Below, in pieces: positions 21,138 to 30,715 of a stretch of DNA of 64,000 bases (the stretch's first letter is position 1; each line of letters opens with the position of its first letter). The position numbers and the translations under genes were made by a program. This stretch comes from Alphaproteobacteria bacterium (GTDB lineage: Bacteria > Pseudomonadota > Alphaproteobacteria > Micropepsales > Micropepsaceae). Where the stretch lies: NCBI GenBank assembly GCA_017308375.1, contig JAFKEW010000050.1, positions 60,305-124,304 of the forward strand. The letters are read 5' to 3'. The notes beneath the pieces are model-generated. The model made no database searches. It saw nothing but the letters and a program-made list of their open reading frames with translations, and was not told where the DNA came from.

Positions 21138-21485
21138 ATGAGCTGGCCCGCCATCGCGCCCATCATCCTGCTGAGCATCTCCAATGTTTTCATGACCTTT
21201 GCCTGGTACGGGCAACTGAAATTCCCCCACGTTTCGCTATGGGTGCTGGTGCCCGTCTGCTGGGGCATCGCGTTCTTTGAATATTGCTTCGCGGTACCGG
21301 CCAATCATATCGGTCACACGGTCTATTCCGCGGCGCAATTGAAGACGATCCAGGAAGTGATCACGCTGAGCGTGTTCGCGGTTTTCTCGGTCACTTATCT
21401 GGGCGAGGAGATTCGCTGGAACTATGTCGTGGCCTTCGCCTTTCTGGTCGGCGCCGCGTTCTTCGCCTTCAACAAATGGAATTAA
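21138..21485 (+). CDS. DMT-superfamily small membrane protein (DUF486)
   Basis: This 115-aa protein has four predicted membrane helices and the pattern of DUF486 proteins (NVFMTFAWYGQLK; CWGIAFFEYCFAVPANHIGH; AQLKTIQEVITLSVFAVFS). These are related to EamA/SMR-like drug/metabolite transporters, but no function is established. AAGGAGAG precedes the ATG at 21138. The stop overlaps that of the convergent lipoprotein gene by four bases. Confidence 0.85.
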   Translation: MSWPAIAPIILLSISNVFMTFAWYGQLKFPHVSLWVLVPVCWGIAFFEYCFAVPANHIGHTVYSAAQLKTIQEVITLSVFAVFSVTYLGEEIRWNYVVAFAFLVGAAFFAFNKWN

Positions 21486-21946
21486 AAAAACTGTGAGTGC
21501 GCCGGTTCAAACGGGTCGTCGCTGAACTCCTCGACCTGGTGAACCGGCACCCGGAACGATGGCTGCGTGCCGATATAGAGTACGATGGAAAGAACCCGCT
21601 CATGCGCGTTCCATTCCATCTGGGGCGCGATCCCGCCCGGCTTGCGGAAAATGCGGCCGTCGAACTCGAACCGGCGCGGTTTGACGTAAGCCCAACCGGC
21701 GCTGAGCCCGCCTGCCAGGCTGGCCCGGATCTGTTCGCGGCGTTCGGGGCTCGCATTTGCGGCATTGCTGACATAGGGCGCACTCAGGCGGACCATGCCG
21801 CCGTCGAGGATTTCCACCCGGGCGGCAACGATGGTGCCTTTCGTTTCGTAAACGCCCTCCCAGCGGCCATCCGGCGGCGCGGGGCTGCGGGAACACCCCG
21901 CCAAGATGGCCACGAACAGCGCGATGGCAGCGATTTTCGCCGTCAT
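21482..21946 (-). CDS. Small lipoprotein of unknown function
   Basis: This 154-aa protein has a lipobox LAGC (Cys18). I do not recognise the mature domain. It starts with DGRWEGVYETKGTIVAARVEILDGGMVRLSAPYV, which reads as a beta-rich lipocalin-like strand pattern, and ends with HQVEEFSDDPFEPAHSQFF. Its gene is convergent with the DUF486 gene and divergent from the aspartate aminotransferase gene. Confidence 0.65.
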   Translation of the reverse strand: MTAKIAAIALFVAILAGCSRSPAPPDGRWEGVYETKGTIVAARVEILDGGMVRLSAPYVSNAANASPERREQIRASLAGGLSAGWAYVKPRRFEFDGRIFRKPGGIAPQMEWNAHERVLSIVLYIGTQPSFRVPVHQVEEFSDDPFEPAHSQFF

Positions 21947-22092
21947 TCCTACCGCCCCTCCGACTCAAAGGACCAGCCCCGGCGGAGAATAGACTGTATG
22001 GGGCCGGAATGGGAGCGGACGGCCTCAACTGCCGGATGCGCATGACAGATGTGACGATCCCGCCCTTGCGATTGCCGCCTGCGGGCTTATAG

Positions 22093-23358
<1,266 letters not shown>

Positions 23359-23465
23359 GGCCCGCGGGCTGCGGCGTTCGTGCCGCATCTTGCCAGTGCA
23401 AGGTTCCCGGTCAAATATACGTGACGGCTTCGTCAGCAAGCCAACGAAGGGACACGCCGGGACCG

Positions 23466-24743
23466 ATGAAAATTCCACACGACATTGCGGAAACGATTGT
23501 AGACCCCAAGGCCTATGCGGCTGAAACGCCGGTTCAGGAGGCATTTACCCGCCTCCGCCGCGAGATGCCGCTCGCGGTGGCGGAGCCTGAAGGGGTGGAC
23601 CCGTTCTGGGTCGTGACCAAGCACAGCGATATTCTCGCGGTGGAAAAGCAGAACGAACTTTTTCACAACGGCGATCGCGCGACGGTTCTGACCAACCGGG
23701 CGACGGACCAAAAAGTCCGTCAGATGATGGGCGGATCACCGCATATCGTCCGTTCGCTGGTGCAGATGGACAATCCGGATCACGGCAATTATCGCCGCCT
23801 GACCCAGCCCTATTTTCTGCCGCAGAACGTCCGCAAACTGGAACCGCGTATCCGCGAGATTGCCAAAAGCTTTGTCGATCGCATGGCGGACAAGGGCGGG
23901 CAGTGCGATTTCGCCCGCGACGTGACGTTGTTCTACCCGCTGCACGTAATCATGGAGATTCTGGGCGTGCCGGAGGTGGATGAACCTTTCATGCTCCGCC
24001 TGACGCAGGAATTGTTCGGCCCGGCCGATCCGGATGTGAACCGCATGCGCCGTGACACGGTGAGCGAAGATGAAGGTTTGAAGGCGATCATGGCCACGGT
24101 TGCCGACTTCACCGCCTACTTCAACAAGATGACGCATGACAGGCGCGCGAACCCGCAGGACGATGTTGCATCGGCCATCGCCAACGGCACCATCAACGGT
24201 CAGCCGCTGGGGGAGTGGGAGGCGATGTCGTATTACATCATCGTCGCCACCGCCGGTCACGACACCACATCGAACACAACCGCGGGCGCACTTTGGGCGC
24301 TGGCGGAGGCGCCGGAGGAATATGCCAAGCTGCAGGCGGACATTCCCAATCTGATGCCCGGCTTCATTGAGGAAAGCATCCGCTGGGTTACGCCGGTGAA
24401 GCATTTCATGCGCACCGCCATGGCCGATACGACCGTGCGCGATCAGGCGATCAAGAAGGATGACTGGCTGTTCCTGGCCTATCCATCCGGCAATCGCGAC
24501 GAAGATGTGTTCGACGATCCGTTCCGCTTCCGGGTGGACCGCACGCCGAACAAGCAATTGGCCTTCGGATATGGCGCGCATGTCTGCATCGGACAGCATC
24601 TGGCCCGGATGGAGATGCGAATTTTCTGGGAAGAATTGCTGCCGCGGCTGAAGGAATTTGAACTGGCCGGCGAACCGAAACGCACCGAAGCCACCTTTGT
24701 CTGCGGCCCGAAGAGTGTCCCTATTCGTTATAAGATGAACTGA
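23466..24743 (+). CDS. Cytochrome P450
   Basis: This 425-aa soluble bacterial P450 has the I-helix AGHDTT (263-268), the K-helix ExxR (Glu303-Arg306, ESIR) and the haem loop FGYGAHVC with Cys374 as iron ligand. It should hydroxylate an unknown lipophilic substrate with O2 and two electrons. The ATG at 23466 gives the usual length. The stop codon overlaps the ATG of a rubredoxin gene (TGATG), which is an unusual electron-carrier neighbour for a P450; no ferredoxin or reductase gene is adjacent. Confidence 0.93.
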   Translation: MKIPHDIAETIVDPKAYAAETPVQEAFTRLRREMPLAVAEPEGVDPFWVVTKHSDILAVEKQNELFHNGDRATVLTNRATDQKVRQMMGGSPHIVRSLVQMDNPDHGNYRRLTQPYFLPQNVRKLEPRIREIAKSFVDRMADKGGQCDFARDVTLFYPLHVIMEILGVPEVDEPFMLRLTQELFGPADPDVNRMRRDTVSEDEGLKAIMATVADFTAYFNKMTHDRRANPQDDVASAIANGTINGQPLGEWEAMSYYIIVATAGHDTTSNTTAGALWALAEAPEEYAKLQADIPNLMPGFIEESIRWVTPVKHFMRTAMADTTVRDQAIKKDDWLFLAYPSGNRDEDVFDDPFRFRVDRTPNKQLAFGYGAHVCIGQHLARMEMRIFWEELLPRLKEFELAGEPKRTEATFVCGPKSVPIRYKMN

Positions 24744-24919
24744 TGAGCGAAAAATTCAGAACCTGGCAGTGTTCGAACTGCGGCTTTATTTACGACGAAG
24801 CAAAGGGCCTCCCGGATGAGGGCATCGCGGCTGGCACGCGGTGGGAGGATATTCCCGACGATTTCGCCTGCCCGGATTGTGGCTTCGCCAAATCCGCATT
24901 TGAAATGGTCGAACTCTGA
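24743..24919 (+). CDS. Rubredoxin, 58 aa
   Basis: This small protein has both rubredoxin knuckles, CSNCG (Cys10/Cys13) and CPDCG (Cys43/Cys46), for one mononuclear FeS4 centre, plus the usual aromatic core ([23 protein letters not shown]). Rubredoxins carry single electrons, classically to alkane hydroxylases. Its ATG sits in the P450 stop (TGATG), so the two are made together. This suggests it serves the P450, but that is inference. A 178-bp gap to the EF-G-like gene follows. Confidence 0.95.
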   Translation: MSEKFRTWQCSNCGFIYDEAKGLPDEGIAAGTRWEDIPDDFACPDCGFAKSAFEMVEL

Positions 24920-25097
24920 CCGGCATTGGCCGTCATTTGCCCTGATCTGCCTTCATTTGGTTGTGCCCCCTTGCCTCCGGCACCTGTCGGCGCGAGCATT
25001 CCTCCACAAAGCGGGGCGCGTGACGCCGCCCGGCCTTCGGGAATAGCGCCCGCCGCGCCTCGTTCCTTCGCAGGAAGCCGAAGGAAGGGAGGCAATT

Positions 25098-27143
25098 GTG
25101 CCAAACCGGAATGGAGGAAGCGGGCCACGTGCAGTGGCCCTGGTAGGACCCTATGGCAGCGGGAAAACCACGCTGCTGGAAAGCATTCTGCTCGCAACCG
25201 GCACCACGCATCGCAAGGGCGACATCGCACAGGGTAATACGGTCGGCGATTCCAGCCCCGAGGCCCGTGCCCGGCGCATGAGTGTGGAAGTCAACTGCGC
25301 CACCACCGAATATCTGGGCGACCGTTTCACCTTTCTGGATTGTCCCGGCTCCATCGAATTTCTGCAGGACAGCCTGAATGTCTTGCCCGGTGTCGATGCG
25401 GCGGTCGTGGTTTGCGAACCCGAACCGGCCAAGGTTCAGATGCTGAAGCCCTATTTGAAGCGGCTGGACGCGTTGAACATTCCGCATTTCCTGTTCGTCA
25501 ACAAGATCGACAAGGCAAGCGGTTCGCTGCGTGCGCTGCTGACGATGCTGCAGGATGCGAGCGACAAACCGCTTCTGCTGCGCCAGATTCCCATCTGGGA
25601 TGGCAATGTCGTCACCGGCTATGTCGATCTCGCGCTGGAGCGCGCCTTCGTCTATCGCGCGCACGCGCCAAGCGAGGTGCTGGAGCTGGCCGGCGATGTG
25701 CGCGACCGTGAAAAGGATGCACGCTTTCAGATGCTGGAGAAACTCGCGGATTTCGATGAGCATCTGATGGAAGATCTGTTGAGCGATGTGGAGCCGGAAC
25801 GCGATGCCGTCTTCGCGGAACTGGCCAGGGAATTGCGCGATGGCCATCTCGTTCCGGCGCTGATGGGATCGGCGGAAGGCGACAATGGCATCCGCCGCCT
25901 GTTGAAGGCATTGCGCCATGAAGTGCCCGATGTTGGTGCCGTATCGCACCGCCATGGGCTCGAACCCGATGGCGAAACCATCGCCCAGGTTCTGAAGACC
26001 TATCATTCCGGCCATGGCGGGCGCATCAGCCTGTGCCGTGTTCTGTCCGGTACGCTGGAAGATGGCGCCGTCCTTTATACGCGCGACGGGCAGGATACGC
26101 GGGTTGGCGGCATTGCTGCGCTGAAAGGGGAGGCGCAGCAGAAATTGCCGGAGGCGATGGCGGGTGACACCGTTGCGCTGTTGCGGATGGACGCGGCGAA
26201 AACCGGCGATCTTTTGTCCACCAGCAAGAATGCGGCGCTGCCGGATATAACGCCCCCTGTGCTGTCGCCCGTTTACAAGCTGGCGATCGAAGCGGCGGAT
26301 CGCAAGGACGAGGTGAAGCTGACCGCCGCGATCCACAGATTGCAGGAGGAAGATCCTTCGCTGCTGCTCGAACAGGACGCGGCATTGCGCGAAATCTCGC
26401 TTCTGGGACAGGGCGAAATCCATCTGAAGGTCGCCGCGGAAAAGCTGACGAGCAAATATGGCCTCAAGCTCAATATGCACCCGCCGCGCGTGCCCTATAA
26501 GGAAACCATCCGAAAGGGAACGAGCCAGCGCGGCCGCCACAAGCGGCAATCGGGCGGCCATGGGCAGTTCGGCGACGTGGTGATCGAGATCAAGCCTGTG
26601 CCCCGCGGATCGGGCTTCGCTTTCGTCGATCAGATCAAGGGCGGTGTGGTGCCGAAGCAATGGATTCCATCGGTCGAGAAAGGGGTGATGGAATATCTGA
26701 AACAGGGCCCGCTCGGTTTCCCGGTGGTCGATGTGGCTGTTGCGCTGGTGGATGGCTCCTATCATTCGGTGGATTCCTCGGATGCCGCGTTCCAGACCGC
26801 GGGCCGTATCGCGATGCAGGAGGGAATGCCCAATTGTGCGCCGGTGCTGCTGGAGCCGGTCATGCGCGTGCAGATTCATGTGCCGAACGAAGCAACCGCG
26901 AAGGTCAATGCCGTGGTCAGCGCCCGGCGCGGCCAGTTGATGGGGTTCGATGCGCGCGATGGCTGGACCGGGTGGGATACGGTTGAGGCGCAGATGCCAC
27001 TCTCCGAACTGCACGGGCTGATCGTCGAATTGCGCTCGCTGACGCAAGGGGTCGGAACCTTCGAGATGGAATTCGATCATCTGGCCGAACTGACCGGAAA
27101 GCTGGCCGATCAGGTGGTCGCGACGCACAAGGCCGCCGCCTGA
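25098..27143 (+). CDS. Elongation factor G-like GTPase
   Basis: This 681-aa translational GTPase homologue has G1 GPYGSGKT (17-24), G3 DCPGS (81-85) and G4 NKID (135-138), followed by EF-G domains II to V (GQGEIHLKVAAEKL, QSGGHGQFGDVVIEIKP, GFPVVDVAVALVDGSYHSVDSSDAAFQTAGR). The G2/switch I region reads RRMSVEVN instead of the RGITI of housekeeping EF-G, so this is a divergent paralogue of uncertain role. The start is GTG with GGGAGG upstream. There is no rpsL/rpsG/tuf context, which also argues against the main fusA. Confidence 0.85.
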   Translation: MPNRNGGSGPRAVALVGPYGSGKTTLLESILLATGTTHRKGDIAQGNTVGDSSPEARARRMSVEVNCATTEYLGDRFTFLDCPGSIEFLQDSLNVLPGVDAAVVVCEPEPAKVQMLKPYLKRLDALNIPHFLFVNKIDKASGSLRALLTMLQDASDKPLLLRQIPIWDGNVVTGYVDLALERAFVYRAHAPSEVLELAGDVRDREKDARFQMLEKLADFDEHLMEDLLSDVEPERDAVFAELARELRDGHLVPALMGSAEGDNGIRRLLKALRHEVPDVGAVSHRHGLEPDGETIAQVLKTYHSGHGGRISLCRVLSGTLEDGAVLYTRDGQDTRVGGIAALKGEAQQKLPEAMAGDTVALLRMDAAKTGDLLSTSKNAALPDITPPVLSPVYKLAIEAADRKDEVKLTAAIHRLQEEDPSLLLEQDAALREISLLGQGEIHLKVAAEKLTSKYGLKLNMHPPRVPYKETIRKGTSQRGRHKRQSGGHGQFGDVVIEIKPVPRGSGFAFVDQIKGGVVPKQWIPSVEKGVMEYLKQGPLGFPVVDVAVALVDGSYHSVDSSDAAFQTAGRIAMQEGMPNCAPVLLEPVMRVQIHVPNEATAKVNAVVSARRGQLMGFDARDGWTGWDTVEAQMPLSELHGLIVELRSLTQGVGTFEMEFDHLAELTGKLADQVVATHKAAA

Positions 27144-27150
27144 ACAGCAC

Positions 27151-27269
27151 CTCCCCCGTAACAACGGGGGAGTATATCTCGCGCGATCACTTCTCCTCCC
27201 CCGCTTGCGGGGGAGAGCCTGCCCCGCACCTGTTGCGGGGTGTCCACCGAAGCTTTTGCGCCGGTGGAC
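27151..27269. repeat. Cluster of four hairpins downstream of the EF-G-like gene
   Basis: Four inverted repeats follow one another: CTCCCCCGT/ACGGGGGAG (27151-27159 / 27164-27172), CTCCCCCGC/GCGGGGGAG (27196-27204 / 27207-27215), CCCCGCA/TGCGGGG (27222-27228 / 27234-27240) and GTCCACCG/CGGTGGAC (27242-27249 / 27262-27269). The first lies 7 bases after the stop codon. They may terminate both convergent genes; the composition suggests a REP/BIME-like dispersed element. Confidence 0.75.
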
Positions 27270-27358
27270 GGAGGGGGGATTGATCGCAATGCACTTCCTA
27301 CCCGTCTCGGGTGCTCATACATCCTTGCTCCCGCACCGGGCTGGAACGCTAAAGCCCC

Positions 27359-28213
27359 CTAAAGTGTCGTTGCACTGAAGGTATCGCACTGGTTCATATC
27401 GCCGGTCTGCATCCCGCGCGTGAACCAGCGCACGCGTTGTGCGCTGCTGCCATGGGTGAAGGAATCCGGGGCGACACGGCCCTGGGTTTGGCGTTGCAGC
27501 GTGTCATCGCCCACGGCATTGGCGGCGGCCAGCCCTTGTTCGACATCGCCCTGTTCCAGAATGCTGAAGTCACGGTTGGCGTTATAGGCCCAGACACCGG
27601 CATAGCAGTCCGCCTGTAGTTCCAGCCGGACCGAGCCGCCATCGGCCCCTTCCATCGCGCCGCGATATCGGGCCTGCACATTCGCCATCGTGCCCAAAAG
27701 GTCCTGAACGTGGTGGCCCACCTCGTGCGCCAGCACATAGGCCTGCGCGAATTCGCCCGGCGCGCCGAAGCGTGTGCGCAGTTCGTCAAAGAACGAAAGG
27801 TCGATGTAAACCCGCTTGTCGGCCGAACAGTAGAACGGCCCCATCATGGATTGGCCCGCGCCGCAGCCGGTCTGGGTCGATCCATCATAGGGGGTGAAGA
27901 TCGCGGGCTCGTAGCGAAGGCCGCGGGCGGCAAAAATCTTGGTCCAGACATCTTCGGTGGAGCCGATGATCTTGCGCGAGAATTGAAAGGATGCGTCGTC
28001 TGCGCGTGGGCCGGAAGGTGCGGTGCTGTCCGTTGGCGCCGTCGAAATATCGCCCATCTGGCTCAGGATCTGGGTTGGATCGCCGCCCAGCAGCATCACG
28101 ATCACGGCCACCGCAACAATGCCGAGGCCCCCGCCGCCCAGGGCCACGCCCCGCCCCCGCAGGCCGCGACGGTCGTCAACATTTTCGGTCGGGCGCAGAT
28201 CGTCCAGGCGCAT
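27359..28213 (-). CDS. YpfJ-family neutral zinc metallopeptidase
   Basis: This 284-aa protein has one N-terminal membrane helix (about 24-42) and an extracytoplasmic domain with HEVGHH at 163-168, the zinc site HExxH, and the downstream QADCYAGVWA segment that supplies another conserved acidic residue. The C-terminal GDDTLQ...HGSSAQRVRWFTRGMQTGD pattern is that of the YpfJ (putative neutral zinc metallopeptidase) family. Its substrate is unknown. It diverges from dps across an 85-bp region with an Irr-like box. Confidence 0.92.
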   Translation of the reverse strand: MRLDDLRPTENVDDRRGLRGRGVALGGGGLGIVAVAVIVMLLGGDPTQILSQMGDISTAPTDSTAPSGPRADDASFQFSRKIIGSTEDVWTKIFAARGLRYEPAIFTPYDGSTQTGCGAGQSMMGPFYCSADKRVYIDLSFFDELRTRFGAPGEFAQAYVLAHEVGHHVQDLLGTMANVQARYRGAMEGADGGSVRLELQADCYAGVWAYNANRDFSILEQGDVEQGLAAANAVGDDTLQRQTQGRVAPDSFTHGSSAQRVRWFTRGMQTGDMNQCDTFSATTL

Positions 28214-28222
28214 ATTTTCCTC

Positions 28223-28239
28223 TTTAGAATTTTTCTAAA
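28223..28239. promoter_or_regulatory. Irr-type iron control element (TTTAGAA-N3-TTCTAAA)
   Basis: A perfect 17-bp palindrome, TTTAGAA-TTT-TTCTAAA, matches the described iron control element bound by the haem-responsive Fur-family regulator Irr in Rhizobiales and Rhodobacterales. It sits 10 bp from the YpfJ start and just upstream of a candidate dps promoter. Confidence 0.8.
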
Positions 28240-28243
28240 CTAC

Positions 28244-28271
28244 TTGAATAAAGCCCCTCAAAGGTTACATT
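28244..28271 (+). promoter_or_regulatory. Candidate dps promoter
   Basis: TTGAAT (28244-28249) and TACATT (28266-28271) are 16 bp apart, 27 bp upstream of the dps ATG. The Irr-like palindrome ends 4 bp upstream of the -35 element. Confidence 0.5.
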
Positions 28272-28298
28272 AAGCGGGTGATCAAGAGGGACATTTTT

Positions 28299-28769
28299 AT
28301 GGATATCGACATTGGCCTGGAAAAGGCCGATCGCAAGGCAATTGCAGACGGTTTGGCCCATGTCTTGGCCGACACCTACATGCTCTACCAGAAGACCCAC
28401 ACCTATCATTGGAACGTGACAGGGCCGATGTTCTCATCGCTCCACGCCCTTTTCATGACCCAGTATACAGAGCTTCATGACGCCGCTGATCTGATCGCGG
28501 AGCGTATCCGCGCTGTGGGCCATTTCGCGCCCGGCAGCTATGCCAAATACGCCCAGCTTTCGGCGATCAAGGACAGTGAAGACGATGCCCCGCCCGCGCT
28601 GGATATGGTGCGCGCGCTTGTCGAAGGCCATGAGGCGCTGGCGCGCACGGCCCGTGCCGCTTTCAAACCTGCGGAAAAGGCCAGCGACCAGCCGACGATG
28701 GATTTGCTGACCCAGCGGATGGAAGCGAGTGAGAAGGCCGCCTGGATGCTGCGCAGCCATCTGGGTTAA
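28299..28769 (+). CDS. dps: Dps-family miniferritin (DNA protection during starvation)
   Basis: This 156-aa protein should form a 12-subunit shell that oxidises Fe(II) and stores iron, protecting DNA from Fenton chemistry. The inter-subunit ferroxidase ligands match in identity and spacing: His37, His49, Asp64, Glu68 (THTYHWNVTG..., LHDAADLIAE). AGAGGG precedes the ATG at 28299; a GTG at 28278 would add seven residues. An Irr-type iron box and a promoter lie just upstream, consistent with iron-responsive control of an iron-storage protein. Confidence 0.93.
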   Translation: MDIDIGLEKADRKAIADGLAHVLADTYMLYQKTHTYHWNVTGPMFSSLHALFMTQYTELHDAADLIAERIRAVGHFAPGSYAKYAQLSAIKDSEDDAPPALDMVRALVEGHEALARTARAAFKPAEKASDQPTMDLLTQRMEASEKAAWMLRSHLG

Positions 28770-28775
28770 AGCCCG

Positions 28776-29774
28776 TCAAACGCGGACCAGCAATTTTCCG
28801 CGATTTTTTCCGGCGAACATGCCCGTCAATGCGGCGGGCATGTTGTCGAATCCGTCCACGATATCGATTGCCGGATTAAGACGGCCTTCCTCCACCCAGC
28901 GGGCGAGTGTTTCCTCGGCCTGTCTGCGGCGGCCATAGAAATCCATCACGATGAAGCCTTCCATGCGGATGCGCTTGGTCACCAACAGACCCGGTACACC
29001 GGCCGGTCCGCCTGCCGGCGTCGCTGTATCGTATTGCGAAACATTCCCGCAACAGGCGATGCGTCCGCCGATATTCATGCGGGACAGCGCGGCCGACAGA
29101 ACATCGCCGCCGGTATTGTCGAAATAGACGTCGATGCCCTCCGGCGCTGCCGCCTTCAATTGGCGATAGATGCCACCGGCCTTGTAATCGAGCGCGGCAT
29201 CGAAGCCGAGGTCGCGTTTCAGCCACTCGCATTTTTCTGCGCCACCGGCGGTGCCGATCACGCGGCAACCGGCGATTCTGGCGATCTGGCCTGCGATATT
29301 GCCCACGGCACCCGCTGCCGCGGAAACCAGAACGGTTTCCCCCGGCCGCGGCCTGCCCACATCCAGCAGGCCGAAATAAGCCGTCAGCCCGGTAATGCCA
29401 TAGACACTCAGAATATGTTCCGGCCGGTGGCGCGGGTCGTGCTTTGTCAGGTGCCGCGCGGGCACGGCGGCGAATTGCTGCCAGCCGAATTCGCCCGAGA
29501 CCAGATCGCCCGGTTTCAGTGCCGGCGTGCGCGATTCCACCACCTCGCCCAAACCCCAGCCGGCCATCACGTCGCCGGGCTCCAGCTTGGAGCGGTAGGT
29601 GGCGCCCGCCATCCAGGCCCGGCTTGCCGGATCGATCGAAAGCATGGTGGTGCGGACCAGCGCCTCACCCTCTGCGGGCTGCGGTACCGGTGCGTCATTC
29701 AAGGCGAAGTTGCCTGTTTCGATCGCGCCGGCAGGTGCCTGCGCATAAATCCAGCGGCGGTTCGTTTGTGTCAT
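28776..29774 (-). CDS. NADP-dependent oxidoreductase of the MDR superfamily (CurA-like)
   Basis: This 332-aa zinc-independent medium-chain reductase has the nucleotide fold motif AAAGAVGNIAGQIARIAGCRVIGTAGG and the N-terminal LSIDPASRAWM pattern of the leukotriene B4 12-hydroxydehydrogenase / curcumin reductase group. These reduce the C=C bond of enones with NADPH. GGGAGG precedes the ATG. Its stop is 6 bp from that of dps (convergent). The natural substrate is unknown. Confidence 0.9.
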   Translation of the reverse strand: MTQTNRRWIYAQAPAGAIETGNFALNDAPVPQPAEGEALVRTTMLSIDPASRAWMAGATYRSKLEPGDVMAGWGLGEVVESRTPALKPGDLVSGEFGWQQFAAVPARHLTKHDPRHRPEHILSVYGITGLTAYFGLLDVGRPRPGETVLVSAAAGAVGNIAGQIARIAGCRVIGTAGGAEKCEWLKRDLGFDAALDYKAGGIYRQLKAAAPEGIDVYFDNTGGDVLSAALSRMNIGGRIACCGNVSQYDTATPAGGPAGVPGLLVTKRIRMEGFIVMDFYGRRRQAEETLARWVEEGRLNPAIDIVDGFDNMPAALTGMFAGKNRGKLLVRV

Positions 29775-29814
29775 CGCGTCCTCCCGTGCAGGGAAGAAAC
29801 GCTATCAGCCTGCC

Positions 29815-30711
29815 TTAAAACTTCCAATCCTTGGCGCAGCGCACAAGAAAATCGCGGAAGGCGCCAACCCGTTTGGAATGGCGCAGCGCGTCACAGTAAA
29901 CCAGATGCACATCGAAGGTCGGGCCATCCACATCGGGCAGAACACGGATGAGGCCGGGCCGGTGTCCCGCAACATAATCGGGAATGGCGCCAAGGCCCAT
30001 GCCGTCTTCCACGGCGTGCAGAATGCCGGTGAAATTGTTGATGCGCAGCGTGCGGCCGCCGTTGCCATTCCGTCCCAGCCGCCTTGTGCTGGCAACCAGC
30101 CAGTTGACCTCGCGGATTTCCGGCGCCGCCGTATCGCCATAGACGATCAGCCGATGGTTGATGAGATCGTCGAATGTTGCGGGTACGCCTTCGCGGTCGA
30201 GATAGGCCTGTGACGCGTAGATGTGATAGCGCACGCTGAACAGCTTGCGCTGGATGAGGTCGGCCTGAATCGGTGCCCGCATGCGCAGCGCCACATCGGC
30301 CTCGCGTTGCGCCAGATCAAGCTCGCGGTCTTCGAACACCAGTTGCAGCTCGACTTCCTGAAAATCCTTGAGGAAGCTCTCGATCTGCGGCAGCAGCCAA
30401 TAGGTGCCAAGCCCGTGGCTGGTGGTGACCTTCAAGGTGCCGCGCGGGGCTTCCTGCACATTTTTCAGCGCTTCTTCGGCCTGGGAGAGGCGGGTCAGCA
30501 CATCGCTGACCGCGCCGTAAAGCAGTTCGCCTTCGTCGGTCAGGGTCAGGCCGCGGGCGTGGCGCTGAAACAGCGGCGTGACAAGCTCATCTTCCAGCGC
30601 GCTGATCTGCCGGCTGACCGCCGACTGGCTGAGGGACAGCATCTGCCCCGCATGGGTGAAACTTCCTGCCGAGGCGACCGCATGAAAGATGCGCAGCTTG
30701 TCCCAATCCAT
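29815..30711 (-). CDS. LysR-family regulator (LsrB/VtlR-like by position)
   Basis: This 298-aa LTTR has the N-terminal winged HTH (DKLRIFHAVASAGSFTHAGQMLSLSQSAVSRQISALE) and the periplasmic-binding-like effector domain (about 90-295). It starts 4 bp after the trxB stop. The order lrp, trxB, LysR is conserved in Rhizobiales, where the LysR member is LsrB (Sinorhizobium) or VtlR (Brucella/Agrobacterium), a regulator linked to redox stress and small RNA control. The assignment is by synteny and family, not by a sequence comparison. Confidence 0.88.
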   Translation of the reverse strand: MDWDKLRIFHAVASAGSFTHAGQMLSLSQSAVSRQISALEDELVTPLFQRHARGLTLTDEGELLYGAVSDVLTRLSQAEEALKNVQEAPRGTLKVTTSHGLGTYWLLPQIESFLKDFQEVELQLVFEDRELDLAQREADVALRMRAPIQADLIQRKLFSVRYHIYASQAYLDREGVPATFDDLINHRLIVYGDTAAPEIREVNWLVASTRRLGRNGNGGRTLRINNFTGILHAVEDGMGLGAIPDYVAGHRPGLIRVLPDVDGPTFDVHLVYCDALRHSKRVGAFRDFLVRCAKDWKF

Positions 30712-30715
30712 CCGC

